From: Bactericera cockerelli
Lineage: Eukaryota > Arthropoda > Insecta > Hemiptera > Triozidae
Length of the DNA: 64,000 bases
Reading direction: 5' to 3'
NCBI GenBank assembly: GCA_024516035.1
Contig: CM044955.1
Coordinates: 13,554,079 to 13,618,078 of the forward strand
Shown: positions 56,301 to 63,997 of the stretch, one piece after another
Layout of the letters: the number at the start of each line of letters is the position of its first letter
How positions within the stretch are numbered: the first letter of the stretch is position 1
Notes under the pieces: generated by a model
Seen by the model: the letters and a program-made list of their open reading frames with translations, nothing else
What the model was told of the DNA's origin: nothing
The model's database searches: none
Translations under genes and position numbers: made by a program

Positions 56301-59300
56301 TTATTGTTAGTTTTTGTTTGTTGTTGATGATTGTTTTGTGAAAAATAAAAATAAAGTGTAAATAAATAAATAAACAATTGTAATTGTAATTAAAAATTAA
56401 TATTGATATTTATTTCTTTTTGTACATAGGTACTTCTAAGTTTTTTTTTTTAATTTATTGTTATTTTTTGTTTGTTGTTGATGATTGTTTTGTGAAAAAT
56501 AAAAATAAAGTGTAAATAAATAAATAAACTACTGAAAGTAAAAAAAAAAAAATATTTTACATCCCCATTGCAGAAGTTCTTCCACTCCCAAAACACCTTG
56601 GACGTTCAGAAGCTCCTCAAGCTGGCGTACGAAACAGACGCCCTCGTCCCCAGCGACATTCACCCCCGGCAGTACTACCGCCCCGTGACGCCCCTGCTAG
56701 CAGGCGCCCTGTATCAGCCCTTTGAGGAGTACCCCAAGTTCGTGGTGGACTACCAGGTGAGAGGTCGGGGGTTCGAAACCCAGCTGGGACATAACGACTT
56801 ATCCTCTCACTTACTGCGAAAAAAATGGAACTCATTCATTAGACCTAATCTGGCATTATAAATAAGGCGATATTTTGTATTATGATTAAGCCAGCCTCCG
56901 TGGCGTAACGGTTGTGACTACTGCCCATAGTCCAGAGATCCTGAGTTCGATTCCCGGTTGGAGCAGACTTTTCGCACAGAAACTTCTGTTCCCTTCGAAC
57001 ATGTGAGGCTGGCAAATTCCGGCCCTACCCAGGCTGGGTGAGGTTAATGTGGGTAGCTGGTATGATTCCCAGCGAATGGAGGGTAAAACCCTCCATTCGC
57101 TGACTTAAGGTAGACAGGACGGGGTCCTGTCTACCTTAAGTCAGGACGTTAAAACAAAATAGAATCAATGGACATGAAAGGAGCCTAGACATTGGATCTG
57201 GGCGTCCATATAATCCTCTCACCACCGTGATTTAGGTATCAATACCTATCTCACGGACACAGTATTATTATTATTATTATTATTATTAAAATGTCCCTCT
57301 CCTCCAAACAAAACCACTTGTCCGTTTTTTAAATTGCAGGTCAGAAAGCTGAATGAAATTCGAGAGGAAGAGGAGAAGATCCTGCTACAAGAGACAGATG
57401 CGATAGAGAAGAAGAAACAGATGGAAGCGAGAATGCAGGACTATTAAAGTGAGGAAGTGCATGCGGCTAGAATACAAGGTACATTGATATAAATAACTCT
57501 AGTAGTGGTACTATTAACACTAAACAGTTTACAGTTTGTATCTGTAAAAAGAAGAAAAAAAAAAAATCTTATATTTTGTTGTCTCCTGTAAATTGGTCAT
57601 GTACCGTAAATATACAATACCTAACGGTATTTATTATTATTATTAAAATCGTTGATCTCTTGCCATAATAACTGGTGTTGCAAATCCTGTCTCGTCTAAG
57701 AGTGAGATGGTGGGACGCGGGATGACTTAATAACGGCTGGGTCGAGATGTCCTCACGAGGATATGGTAGGCTCTGACATCCAAAGTACCGAGTAGGAAAA
57801 AATCGGACCCCGCCAGGATTTGAACCCAGGTCACCTGGAGTGAGAGTCGAGCATGCTACCGCTAGACCAAGATAACTACTGTATTATCATTGTTCGGGGT
57901 CCACTCATACCTCGTGAGGAAAAATGAGTAGCTGCTCTAATGTGAGCAGCGACCAGTGGCGGAATTATAGGCAAAAATAAGATACTAGGATAACAAAGAT
58001 ACGGTAAAGTCCTATAACTCTGCGCTATCCACTAAAATTGTGATATTATAACACAAAAAAAACACTTTTAATTTATTATTTAATTTATCATTTATCAAGG
58101 GTTGGGTGGAAGAGATTGCCACAGGCAATAACCCCGCCCTTTCAGTAGGACATTAACTTCATTCTCTTTTTTTCTTTTCTTGTATATTTGTTTAATCTTT
58201 TTGTTTTTCTTTATGTTTCATTGTATTCTACTGTATATATTTTTTGTTCTACCTAATAAAGCTTACTATAATAATAATAATTGTTTCAGAGCTGGAAGAT
58301 GTGTACAAGAGCGTGTTGCGGAAGGAGGAGGAGAGAGTTTACGGCGAGAGACTGAGGCTGAGCAAGCTCAAGAGTGAACTGAGGAGACAGGAGGTCGACC
58401 TGGTCAATGCCACCAGAGCCAAGATCATGAAGGAGAGGGCGGACAGAAAGCACGTGTCTCTGGAGAGATTGCTGGATGACATTGAGAGGAAGGTCCGTTG
58501 AGGTTATAAAGGCGATTAAAAGATTATTAGAGACATAGATTGAATCGATCAACAGCACTAGAGCCAAAAGGCAAAGAAAAAAGTGTACATTGAACTCTAC
58601 TGTCTATTGAAATCTAAAAAAAAGTGTATAAGTCTCTCCCGGTAGCTGAGTGATAAAGGCGGTAATCTGTGAATTCAGTGATTCCAGGGGTCGCGGGTTC
58701 GAAACCCAGCCGGGACAAGATAAGTTATCCTCCCATTTGGGATTTTTACCACATAATAATACGTCTTGGGCTTACTGCTGGAATAATGGGACTTAATAGT
58801 CCTAATCGGGCAGTATAAATAAGGCGATATTATTATTATTATTACTTTTAGTTGAACATTTATAAGTTAATGTTAAAGTATGATTTCTTTGTGGTGAAGC
58901 ACAAGGCCTCTTCACAATTTTTGTGGGTAGCGCAGCATTACTAAGAGCCTCCTTTATTTTTTTCAAATTATTTTACATTACTCTTTGTACTCTGCTAATC
59001 CCGTCACGAGTCGTTACACATACAAGTAACTACTTATTTTTCCTCACGAGGTATGAGTGGACCCCGTACATCCAATTACAGAGCAGAACATTTCTGCGCC
59101 GGCTTGGGATCGAACCCAGATTACCATGCGCGCAAGCCTGTGCGCTAACCCACTCGGCCACGGTGACTACTCTTAGGGCGGAATTAATAGACGTTTTTGT
59201 AATACCTCTGTGGCGCTAAGTCAAGGATTGCGTACTGTGTAAGATAGGGAAAACCGACACTTACCAACGACGTAAGTTATTGATGTTGTCTATTAGTTCC

Positions 59301-61180
59301 GCCCTTAAACTTTTAAAAATTTTACCACAGAAAAATCTGGAGAAGATCGAACTGGACGAGATAGAGGAGGAGGCGAAGCGACACTTCCTGGAGGTGCTGC
59401 TCAGTAAACAGGAGATGGAACAGGAGGTGGACACCCTGTATAGAACCCAGCTGCCGCTGACTCAGAGAGATGCACTGGAAAGTCAGCAGGAGGAACTGAG
59501 GAAGAAACTGACTCAGGTGAGTGAACAGGGACACTCTGTATACAACCCAGCTGCCGCTGACTCAGAGAGATGCACTGGAGAGTCAGCAGGAGGAACTGAG
59601 GAAGAAACTGACTCAGTTGAGTGAACAGGGACACCCTGTATAGAACCCAGCTGTTGCTGACTCAAAGAGATGCACTGGAGAGTCAGCAGGAGGAAATGAG
59701 GAAGAAACTGACTCAGGTGAGTGAACAGGAGGGAAACACCCTGTATAGAACCCAGCTGTCGCTGACTCAGAGAGATGCACTGGAGAGTCAGCAGGAGGAA
59801 CTGAGGAAGAAACTGACTCAGGTGAGTGAACAGGAGGGAAACACCCTGTATACAACCCAGCTGCCGCTGACTCAGAGAGATGCACTGGAGAGTCAGCAGG
59901 AGGAACTGAGGAAGAAACTGACTCAGGTGAGTGAACAGGAGGGAAACACCCTGTATAAGTGTATACGGACTCAAGTGAGTGAACAGGGATACCCTGTATA
60001 CAACCCAGCTGACGCTGACTCAGAGAGATGCACTGGAGAGTCAGCAGGAGGAACTGAGGAAGAAACTGACTCAGGTGAGTGAACAGGAGGGAAACACCCT
60101 GTATACAACCCAGCTGCCGCTGACTCAGAGAGATGCACTGGAGAGTCAGCAGGAGGAACTGAGAAAGAAACTAACTCAGGTGAGTGAACAGGGACACCCT
60201 GTATGCTGACTTAGGTGAAGGTCTGGCTAGAAGATGTAGAACAGGGAAGCCCATGCCATTGAACCTAAACCAGATAGGAGGTAATGAACCTAAACCTCCA
60301 CTACCTTTAAATTTAATTTTGTGGTCTTACAAGTCTTTATTTTAGATATTTTGTCACTCTATCGCAGCTTGTTTTGTAGCTTGTGGAGTATTTGTATAAG
60401 CCTTTGGCCTCTGGAAAGCTGGTTGTGTTGAAATTAAACTATCATATTATTTTCGGAAGTTGTAATTTGTAGAAATAAATAAATATATCTGGTAAGATTT
60501 ATAATAATAATAGAAGTGGTAAGATTTCTTAAGCCATCAAAAAAAAGAGAGAGAAGAAAAAAAAAAAAAATAATAAGCGTGTTGAATGATATTTTTTTTA
60601 TATTGATAACTTAATTTTTATAACACGTAACTTATATTAACTATAAGTTTTTTCTGAAAAACATAATTGGTACCTGTAAAACAAGAACACGTGAAAATGT
60701 ACAGGTTGTGGTAAAGTTTTCATCACTCCCACCAACATTCACAATTGATGTGAACTTTTTTCTTTTCTTTTTCTCTCTCTCTCTCTCTCTTTCCACTTTT
60801 TAATAATTGATGTTTGCGTCACCCATCCATTTTTTATCCTTACTCATTGTAGCTTAACCTTAGGGAGATATAACCTAGCCTAGAAGAATTCCCTGATCCA
60901 AACGGACCTATGTGCAAAATTTCAGGATTCTCGGTCAAACGGTGTGGATTTGTATAAAAAAAAACACACACACAAGCATACAGACAGCTTTCTTTTATAG
61001 ATGATATAGATTTATTTTGTTCGACAGCTGCATTGCCAGCTGAACAGCAAGTCCCGAGTCCACTCAGCCTCGGCCGCCATGAGTCTGATGGATGACTTGG
61101 CCCAGCGCATAGAGCTGGAGATAGCGCGGGGCATGACCAGCCAGCAGCATCGGAGGGAGAACACGCAGAAACAAATTGAG
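44385..61180 (+). CDS. TBC1D31: TBC1D31 (WDR67)-like WD40/TBC/coiled-coil protein, partial, with an in-frame stop
   Basis: Exons with matching phases: 44385-44534, 45387-45499, 46301-46479, 46807-46955, 47575-47713, 48628-48733, 49255-49442, 52045-52265, 52685-52818, 54166-54338, 55593-55733, 56574-56756, 57340-57448, 58290-58492, 59331-59516, 61028-61180. The vertebrate protein is a centriolar-satellite/centrosome scaffold. Exons 1-7 form the WD40 part (SNLMAIVDQNGLVFILDL, RKLEGHIHPVKFIS, FQDDSLSVWSF). Exons 8-12 form the TBC-like domain (GEYPAKFRPLVWK, YCQHWFEYFPFPPINTL, ESQWPILWDHVLTNEPWFLL, YPKFVVDYQ). The rest is coiled coil (KSELRRQEVDLVNATRAK, DDIERKVR). An in-frame TAA at 57445-57447 precedes the only phase-compatible GT donor near it (57449), yet later exons stay open. 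The exon at 59331 ends in a tandem array. The first coding exon is not found, and the 3' end may lie beyond the errantivirus. Identification is firm from exons 8-12. Confidence 0.9.
44755..44968 (+). repeat. Repeat H with a triplicated end
   Basis: ATCATTGTGAATGATGGTAGC to GTCCCCCAGCCAG, then the last about 33 bp (CTCCCTGTTTATAGTCCCCCAGCCAGAC) recurs twice more. Confidence 0.6.
45566..45600. repeat. Perfect 16-bp hairpin
   Basis: CATTACGCTAACAGTT, a 3-nt loop TGG, and the exact reverse complement AACTGTTAGCGTAATG. It is too short for a miRNA precursor on its own and no poly(T) follows. Confidence 0.6.
45757..45960. mobile_element. 204-bp piggyBac-type MITE (TTAA ends)
   Basis: TTAACACGTATGAGACGG on the left and CCGTCTCATACGTGTTAA-like (ACCCGTCTCATACGTGTTAA) on the right: 17-bp inverted ends including the TTAA duplication. 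No ORF of its own. In a TBC1D31 intron. Confidence 0.8.
46020..46200 (-). repeat. 5S-derived SINE, decayed
   Basis: Antisense: GGTTTTACCCTACAAACCAGC, CAAATTAACCTCAAC (core reversed), ATTACCCATCCAAACTTCAGTGACAGAAC (5S C-box side reversed), ATATTCAAC. Confidence 0.5.
46988..47205 (+). repeat. SINE family C
   Basis: AACTGGTAGTCAAGTGGTTAACGCGC, GGATCCGTTGGTTAGAATCCCACCCAGCGCATG, GAAGGTTAGGTGGTAGAAAATGC. In a TBC1D31 intron. Confidence 0.8.
47380..47547 (-). repeat. 5S-derived SINE
   Basis: Antisense copy: CTACCCAGCCTGAGTGGGGCTGGGAATAGCC, CACGAGGGTACTAATTTAAATC, TATCCAAGTCCTAACTTCGCTAGACGTTACTTAACTTCCGTGACAGAACGAGAAC (given as landmarks; 5S internal region), GTATTCAACGTTCCATCGTCACTGGC. Confidence 0.7.
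47893..48003. mobile_element. 111-bp MITE-like element
   Basis: Left end AGGGCCAAATTATAAAATCAGATAACAA and right end TTGTTATACTTCGGCCCT are inverted; the middle CAGACAGTCCCTCAAGTCGG resembles 31363-31511 and 33922-34072. Confidence 0.55.
48395..48560. repeat. Retroposon tail and palindromic repeat
   Basis: 48395-48470 has GACATTGCCGAAGGCATTATCACCACCC and a T-rich tail. 48498-48531 is a copy of the CTTCCGATTTCT ... AGAAATTTCTCGGAAG palindrome with CAAAAACGAACACAATA before it, as at 4116-4170 in the opposite direction. A family B core lies antisense at 48908-49005. Confidence 0.5.
49927..50958 (+). CDS. Intronless coiled-coil protein nested in a TBC1D31 intron
   Basis: 343 residues from ATG 49927 to TGA, uninterrupted, on the same strand as the host gene and wholly inside the intron between 49442 and 52045. 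The N-terminal third is acidic and non-repetitive (FIDFDGTFSTDDLYLVV). From about residue 120 to the end it is a long charged coiled coil (ERKKDELECKLTQI, LRKLLRDISSMEEKTKNEL, LEKKKKKLQEAAKKR). No signal peptide or membrane segment is seen. I do not recognise the family; kinetochore, centrosome or cytoskeletal roles are possible for such proteins but not shown. Being single-exon and nested suggests a retrogene, although no clear poly(A) tract or target duplication was seen after 50958. Codon use is regular and the frame is clean, so I consider it a real gene. Confidence 0.8.
   Translation: MDEIRKLNKKFHHLYDEIMRNPLPVYEENPSLKQFEQWSKMAQFTDETEPCFIDFDGTFSTDDLYLVVPNSTIKRVSGPNSLNLIEETSKVIEFNETEMTENYLVENEYEEHFFKSGHDLTLESLIKQDNENLERKKDELECKLTQIRENYLDNLVKMEIENIKMGNMREKFKVKAAEKSCKTNELELRRTDSLEQRIERFNELTQIIKEEKEQEDRVHREYRHLKAILKQTEHKYKALYNSLENKRSKIPQLLKQHKIKDQIVKANQAKLKDLRKLLRDISSMEEKTKNELLKEQSKLIKPLAELSELEKKKKKLQEAAKKRAESACQLLASKVFSQENSQL
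51258..51510 (+). repeat. 5S-derived SINE, near full length
   Basis: GCCAGCGTCGATGGCACTGAATACACCAG, TCACTGAAGTTAAGCAACGTCC, GGACTTGGATGGATGAC, then the core in decayed form (TCAGGTTAATGTGAGTAGCTG, GCGAATGGAGGGTTAAAAACCC). In a TBC1D31 intron. Confidence 0.8.
51737..52022 (-). repeat. Family G SINE pieces in series
   Basis: Three antisense partial copies: 51737-51805 (CACTTTCGTGATATCACAACTACTC), 51850-51913 (GAAACCGACCTCTAGGTTACAAGTCCG) and 51942-52022 (GAAACCGGCACTTGAACCACCG ... GCTACTGAGGTCGG). The last ends about 20 bp before the acceptor of the TBC1D31 exon at 52045. Confidence 0.65.
52487..52600 (-). repeat. SINE family C, truncated
   Basis: AATACTCTTAAGTGGAAGATATAACCACCAGGCGAGG, TCAAAGCATTTTC. 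The tRNA-like head is absent. Confidence 0.6.
53395..53610 (+). repeat. GTTACATAATTTC tandem repeat, itself duplicated
   Basis: Runs of the 13-bp unit GTTACATAATTTC (about five copies) followed by GGTTATGTGCCAGAGCAAAGACATGAAAATGTC occur twice in succession, giving a roughly 108-bp higher-order duplication. In a TBC1D31 intron. Confidence 0.8.
53748..54140 (-). repeat. Repeat H-like element with (AAC)n end, then a retroposon tail
   Basis: 53748-54011 is the inverse of 40246-40493: CCAGTGTCTCGCTAGAGGACTATAAACAGAG ... AGCCAAGCTGGCTACAACAACAACAAC. 54013-54140 is a T-rich tail ending TCCTCCTAATAAAGCTTAC. A short related fragment lies at 54405-54545, ending (ACT)n. Confidence 0.65.
54893..55190 (-). 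repeat. tRNA-derived SINE, family F, nearly complete
   Basis: Antisense: TTTATTTGTGGTGAAGCACAAGGCC, GGTTAGCGCAACATTAC, CCTCACGAGTTATGAGTGG, GGGGTTCGAACCCAGGTCACC, GCGCGCTAACTCACTCTGCCACAGTGAC. Confidence 0.8.
55797..56172 (-). repeat. SINEs of families C and F in series
   Basis: 55797-55945 is family C antisense (AGTGGAAGGTACCACCAGGCGAGG, GTGGGATTCGAA). 55958-56172 is family F antisense (AGTGGGTAGCGCAGAATTATAGG, ATTCGAATCCAGGTCACCG, GGCCGCGGCGACCGG). Confidence 0.65.
56190..56530 (+). repeat. Retroposon tail with a tandemly duplicated segment
   Basis: GCCTAAGGCATTAACTTCGCCCCGG, then about 160 bp beginning AATTGTAATTAAAAATTAATATTG and ending AAATAAAGTGTAAATAAATAAATAAA, which is repeated a second time (about 56222-56372 and 56387-56529). 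Confidence 0.6.
56757..57285 (+). repeat. SINE family D fragment and full family B SINE
   Basis: 56762-56885: GGTTCGAAACCCAGCTGGGACATAACG ... AAATAAGGCGATATT (family D without the A-box half). 56893-57285: family B with head GCCTCCGTGGCGTAACGG ... GAGTTCGATTCCCGGTTGGAGCA, core GGCTGGGTGAGGTTAATGTGGGTAGCTGG, and a (TTA)n end. The latter carries two extra hairpins at 57071-57143. Confidence 0.75.
57071..57143. repeat. Two adjacent perfect hairpins within the family B SINE
   Basis: First: AGCGAATGGAGGGT, loop AAA, ACCCTCCATTCGCT (57071-57101). Second: TGACTTAAGGTAGACAGGA, loop CGGGG, and its exact complement TCCTGTCTACCTTAAGTCA (57101-57143). Other family B copies lack them, so they arose in this copy. 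Confidence 0.8.
57705..58060 (+). repeat. SINE family F, sense copy
   Basis: Contains ACCCCGCCAGGATTTGAACCCAGGTCACC reading as a reversed head at its left, then TCGGGGTCCACTCATACCTCGTGAGGAAAAATGAGTAGC and GCGACCAGTGGCGGAATTATAGGC in the sense direction, ending CCACTAAAATTGTGATATT. The mixed orientation suggests two overlapping insertions. Confidence 0.6.
58098..58285 (+). repeat. Retroposon tail abutting a TBC1D31 acceptor
   Basis: GGGTTGGGTGGAAGAGATTGCCACAGGCAATAACCCCGCCC ... CTACCTAATAAAGC TTACTATAATAATAATAATTG. Its T-rich end lies directly before the acceptor at 58289 and may supply part of its pyrimidine tract. Confidence 0.6.
58634..58850 (+). repeat. tRNA-derived SINE, family D, best copy
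   Basis: Head TCTCCCGGTAGCTGAGTGATAAAGGCGG and GGTCGCGGGTTCGAAACCCAGCCGGGAC; body AGTTATCCTCCCATTTGGGATTTTTACC, CTTAATAGTCCTAATCGGGCAGTATAAATAAGGCG; (ATT)n end. Confidence 0.85.
58885..59170 (-). repeat. SINE family F
   Basis: Antisense: TTTCTTTGTGGTGAAGCACAAGGCC, GTGGGTAGCGCAGCATTAC, CCTCACGAGGTATGAGTGGACCCCG, GGGATCGAACCCAGATTACC, GTGCGCTAACCCACTCGGCCACGGTGAC. Confidence 0.8.
59428..60208 (+). repeat. Tandem array of a TBC1D31 exon end and its 5' splice site (about 8 copies)
   Basis: Units of about 100-105 bp carry the last about 89 bp of the exon 59331-59516 (ACACCCTGTATAGAACCCAGC ... GAAACTGACTCAG) and the donor GTGAGTGAACAGG. Donors fall at 59517, 59617 (changed to GTTGAG), 59717, 59822, 59927, 59975 (short unit), 60075 and 60180. 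The 105-bp units keep an open frame through the nominal intron piece, encoding a 35-residue repeat with TQRDALESQQEELRKKLTQ. Confidence 0.92.
60880..61012 (+). repeat. Dispersed repeat end (tentative)
   Basis: GAATTCCCTGATCCAAACGGACCTATGTGCAAAATTTCAGG ... AAAACACACACACAAGCATACAGACAGC ... TATAGATGATATAG, a style typical of dispersed insect retroposon ends. It lies just before the exon at 61028. Confidence 0.35.
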
Positions 61181-61182
61181 GT

Positions 61183-61586
61183 AACCGGTGGAAGAGAAAG
61201 CCACAGGCTTTAACCTCGCCCCTTGATTCACTTCATATTTTTATTTATTTACACTTTATTGGTAGGACATATTATATACAATACAAATAATTACAAATTA
61301 AAATACAATATAATAGAAGAAAAGAAAAAATAAATATATACAAAAAATAATGTAGGGTTACACAAAAGGCTTTTTAAAAAAGCTAGACTCGAAAGTCGAT
61401 TTATTTCGAAACTTAGAAAATTACAATTATTATAAAAGCTTAAAACTAAGGGTGAGAAAACTGACTTGCTCGATGCAGGTAACAGAACTGAGGTGTATCG
61501 CTGTCCTGAGAAGCTATCAGGAGAAAATAGTGGTCAGCATTTAATATGACAATATAAGCAAATTCGAATACATAACTCCTCCATTC
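61183..61586. other. Retroposon tail and unassigned flank of the errantivirus
   Basis: 61183-61340 is a tail (GGTGGAAGAGAAAGCCACAGGCTTTAACCTCGCCCC, then AT-rich). 61440-61586 should contain the 3' LTR of the minus-strand errantivirus, but its end could not be defined without the other LTR. Confidence 0.4.
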
Positions 61587-63266
61587 CTAGAATTTGGCAG
61601 CACCCGGAAGAGGAATTTTTGGGTACACAGAATCGACCCTTGGTTGGACTTCAATATTGTTTGGAGTTGGACTTGAACCAACTACTATGTTACTGGATGT
61701 ATCATTGGGATGCTTCAAGGTCCATTTTTTATAGAATTTTAGTACACCCTGTATAATCAAAAAACTTAAAATTAAAACAAATAAAATAATATTTACAAAA
61801 TTCCAATTCTCATTGTTTTCATTTTCCATTATTAGCTTTCTAATTTGATTTGGGTCCATGGTTGCTAGTTGTAAATTTTTTAACCTTAATGATGAGTGAA
61901 CTTGAACGTTGCTAATAATGTTATCTTCAGGATGTAAAATAATGGGTTTTCCGGAAGCTTTTTCCTGAAAAGAAAGTACATGGTCCCTAAAGAGAATTCT
62001 GTTATTAAGTGCTGGTTCGATGAGGTAAACTCCTTGCACCTCCTTGACTTCGTCGTGGTCTTGAGATTCTACTCGTAATATATCCTCGCAAGGGAAAACA
62101 CCTAGATATTGATTAATATCAGGTATAAATTCTAGATAATTTTCGGGTACCTCTAGCTGTACGTACTCGCATTGTTTTGTGCTCCCGTTGAGTAGCACTT
62201 GTTGTTCGCATTTATTATTATTGATATTTACATTTGTTTGCGAGCAGTAGAATGGGTTTCCTAACACACACGGGCCATTCAAAGTTTTAACTACATTTCT
62301 GGATTTAAGAAGGTAATTATTATTAGGTATGATAGCAACATAGGTATTATTCTGAGTGGTGGCAAAGGTATGAGATGATACAGCTCAAATGTTGTATCAT
62401 AGTTTATTGGGAAAGATAAGAAAAATAGAATCTTATTCTTTTCAACGGTACAGTCAACCTTGATTAATTTTTGTACTTCTGATATGTTCAGATCATCTGG
62501 AGCGATGTTCAGATGTCGCAATAACTTAATTTTCTCGATTTGCATTTTAAATCTTCTAAAGGGAGAATGCTGGGGTGGTAGATTCTTAACTTACAAAATG
62601 TTAGAGCGTTTTCCAAGTCCTGCAGAATGGTAATAATTGTATTATAATGGAAGATCAACTGAGTAGCCGCATCTTTAGCGGTGAAAAACATCTTACGGTA
62701 ATAGCGGTGTCTGTTATGTTAACCAGTAGAGAAAGTTTATGTTGAATTGCAGACTCGCTATGTTCAATATTTTTGATCATGTTATCAAACTGGCTATCGC
62801 TTCATGTGTTAATGAATACTGTAACTCGATTTGTTTTTGTAACCTTTTGTCATTATTATTTAGAATCTTCTAAAATTTTATTGTAACGGTGTTCATCCGT
62901 GGAGTCAAGGTTGCCTGTTGTGATTTTTACTAAGGTGCCTAAATCTGGGAATAAGGCCCTTCTAATACGGGTCGGTATGGACTCATAACCTATAGCGTGT
63001 AGTTTATTGACAGCAATGATCTGTAAGTGAAGAATTAATTTATTATGGTTTACTAACTCTTTCTGAAGATGACGTTTATCTTTCGTGATGACTTGCAACT
63101 GATTGTATTGGTTTTGGAGATCAGCTACCTCTTGTAGAAGTGGGTCCAATGAGTAATAATGGAGAATGGTGTATGTGGTGCGTTGAAGTTTAGCCTCGCC
63201 TAAGTTTATGGGTAGAATACCGGTGTTTTGTGTGATGGATTTTATGGCTACTGTTGGTTGGAACAA
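61587..63266 (-). pseudogene. Errantivirus env-like glycoprotein gene, broken
   Basis: Read on the minus strand, the frame opens at 63266 and stops at 62856. It is then recoverable only in pieces (62691-62509, 62545-62291, 62282-61587) in changing frames, so several frameshifts or stops separate them. The first piece has a furin-like RIRR followed by ALFPDLG, where insect env/baculovirus F-type proteins are cleaved before the fusion peptide. The last piece has a hydrophobic transmembrane segment (VNIILFVLILSFLII) and a short cytoplasmic tail. This copy cannot make a complete protein as it stands. The env proteins of this group are related to insect baculovirus F proteins; this is known of the family. 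Confidence 0.8.
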
Positions 63267-63997
63267 GATGGCCCAGCAGAATCTGAAAAAAGCGGGAAGT
63301 TACGTTGGACTTTGGGTCGTTTAATGTTAGAGAGGTGAATTTTTTCACTCGTGTTGTGATGTGTCGGCTGTATTTCAGCAGTTTTTGTTTTCTCGTGTAC
63401 TTCAGCTACTGTTTCTATTTTGTATTTATTTCCCGTTTTATTTTGTTTCTGTCGATTCCTGACAGAGACACGAATTGGTATCTTGGATGGTAAAGGTTCC
63501 CTACTTCTATTAACCTTTTCAATAGTGTTATTTTTTCTTGTCGAAATTCTATTATGAACTACTTCGTAAAGCATTTTCATTCTATCCTTATGGTTATTAA
63601 CGTAGTCTCTTGTTATTTGAACTTCATTATCTAATTCCAGCAGTTGATTAGGTTCCATGTGGCCTGTTATGATTTCAATAGGTCTGTAATTAGTGTTTGA
63701 GTGTATAGAATAATTATATGCAATGATGGCGTATCTTGCCATAGTGGTAATGGAGTCCTTTTTAAATTCACTTCGGTTTTTCATAAGCCTAATGTGTTCG
63801 ATTAAGGTTGAGTGAAATCTTTCACATGGAGAATTGCTTTCTGGATGTTGACTCGATGCGAAATGCATCTCAATTTTGTGCAGTGAGAGCAACTCTTTCA
63901 CTACCGCATTTTTAAACTCGCACCCATTGTCAGAAATGATAAGTTTTGGTAGACCATGGTGTGAAAAGGATTCCAAGAGCTTGTCGGCTATTTCCAC
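63248..63997 (-). CDS. Errantivirus pol: integrase core and C-terminal part (partial)
   Basis: 249 residues open from the window edge; the true start is outside. Landmarks: GLPKLIISDNGCEF with the second catalytic Asp, SSQHPESNSPCERFHSTLIEH (given in two pieces: SSQHPESNSP, CERFHSTL) with the catalytic Glu, and an AYNYSIHSNTNYRP segment typical of gypsy integrases. The tail is lysine-rich. Integrase inserts the cDNA into host DNA. It overlaps the start of the env frame by 19 bp. Confidence 0.85.
   Translation of the reverse strand: MEIADKLLESFSHHGLPKLIISDNGCEFKNAVVKELLSLHKIEMHFASSQHPESNSPCERFHSTLIEHIRLMKNRSEFKKDSITTMARYAIIAYNYSIHSNTNYRPIEIITGHMEPNQLLELDNEVQITRDYVNNHKDRMKMLYEVVHNRISTRKNNTIEKVNRSREPLPSKIPIRVSVRNRQKQNKTGNKYKIETVAEVHEKTKTAEIQPTHHNTSEKIHLSNIKRPKVQRNFPLFSDSAGPSCSNQQ

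Noticed and set aside
59513..59974. Minus-strand repetitive frame over the TBC1D31 array (FLPQFLLLTLQCISLSQ type)
   Set aside because: Shadow of the plus-strand coiled-coil repeat; no splice or start evidence.
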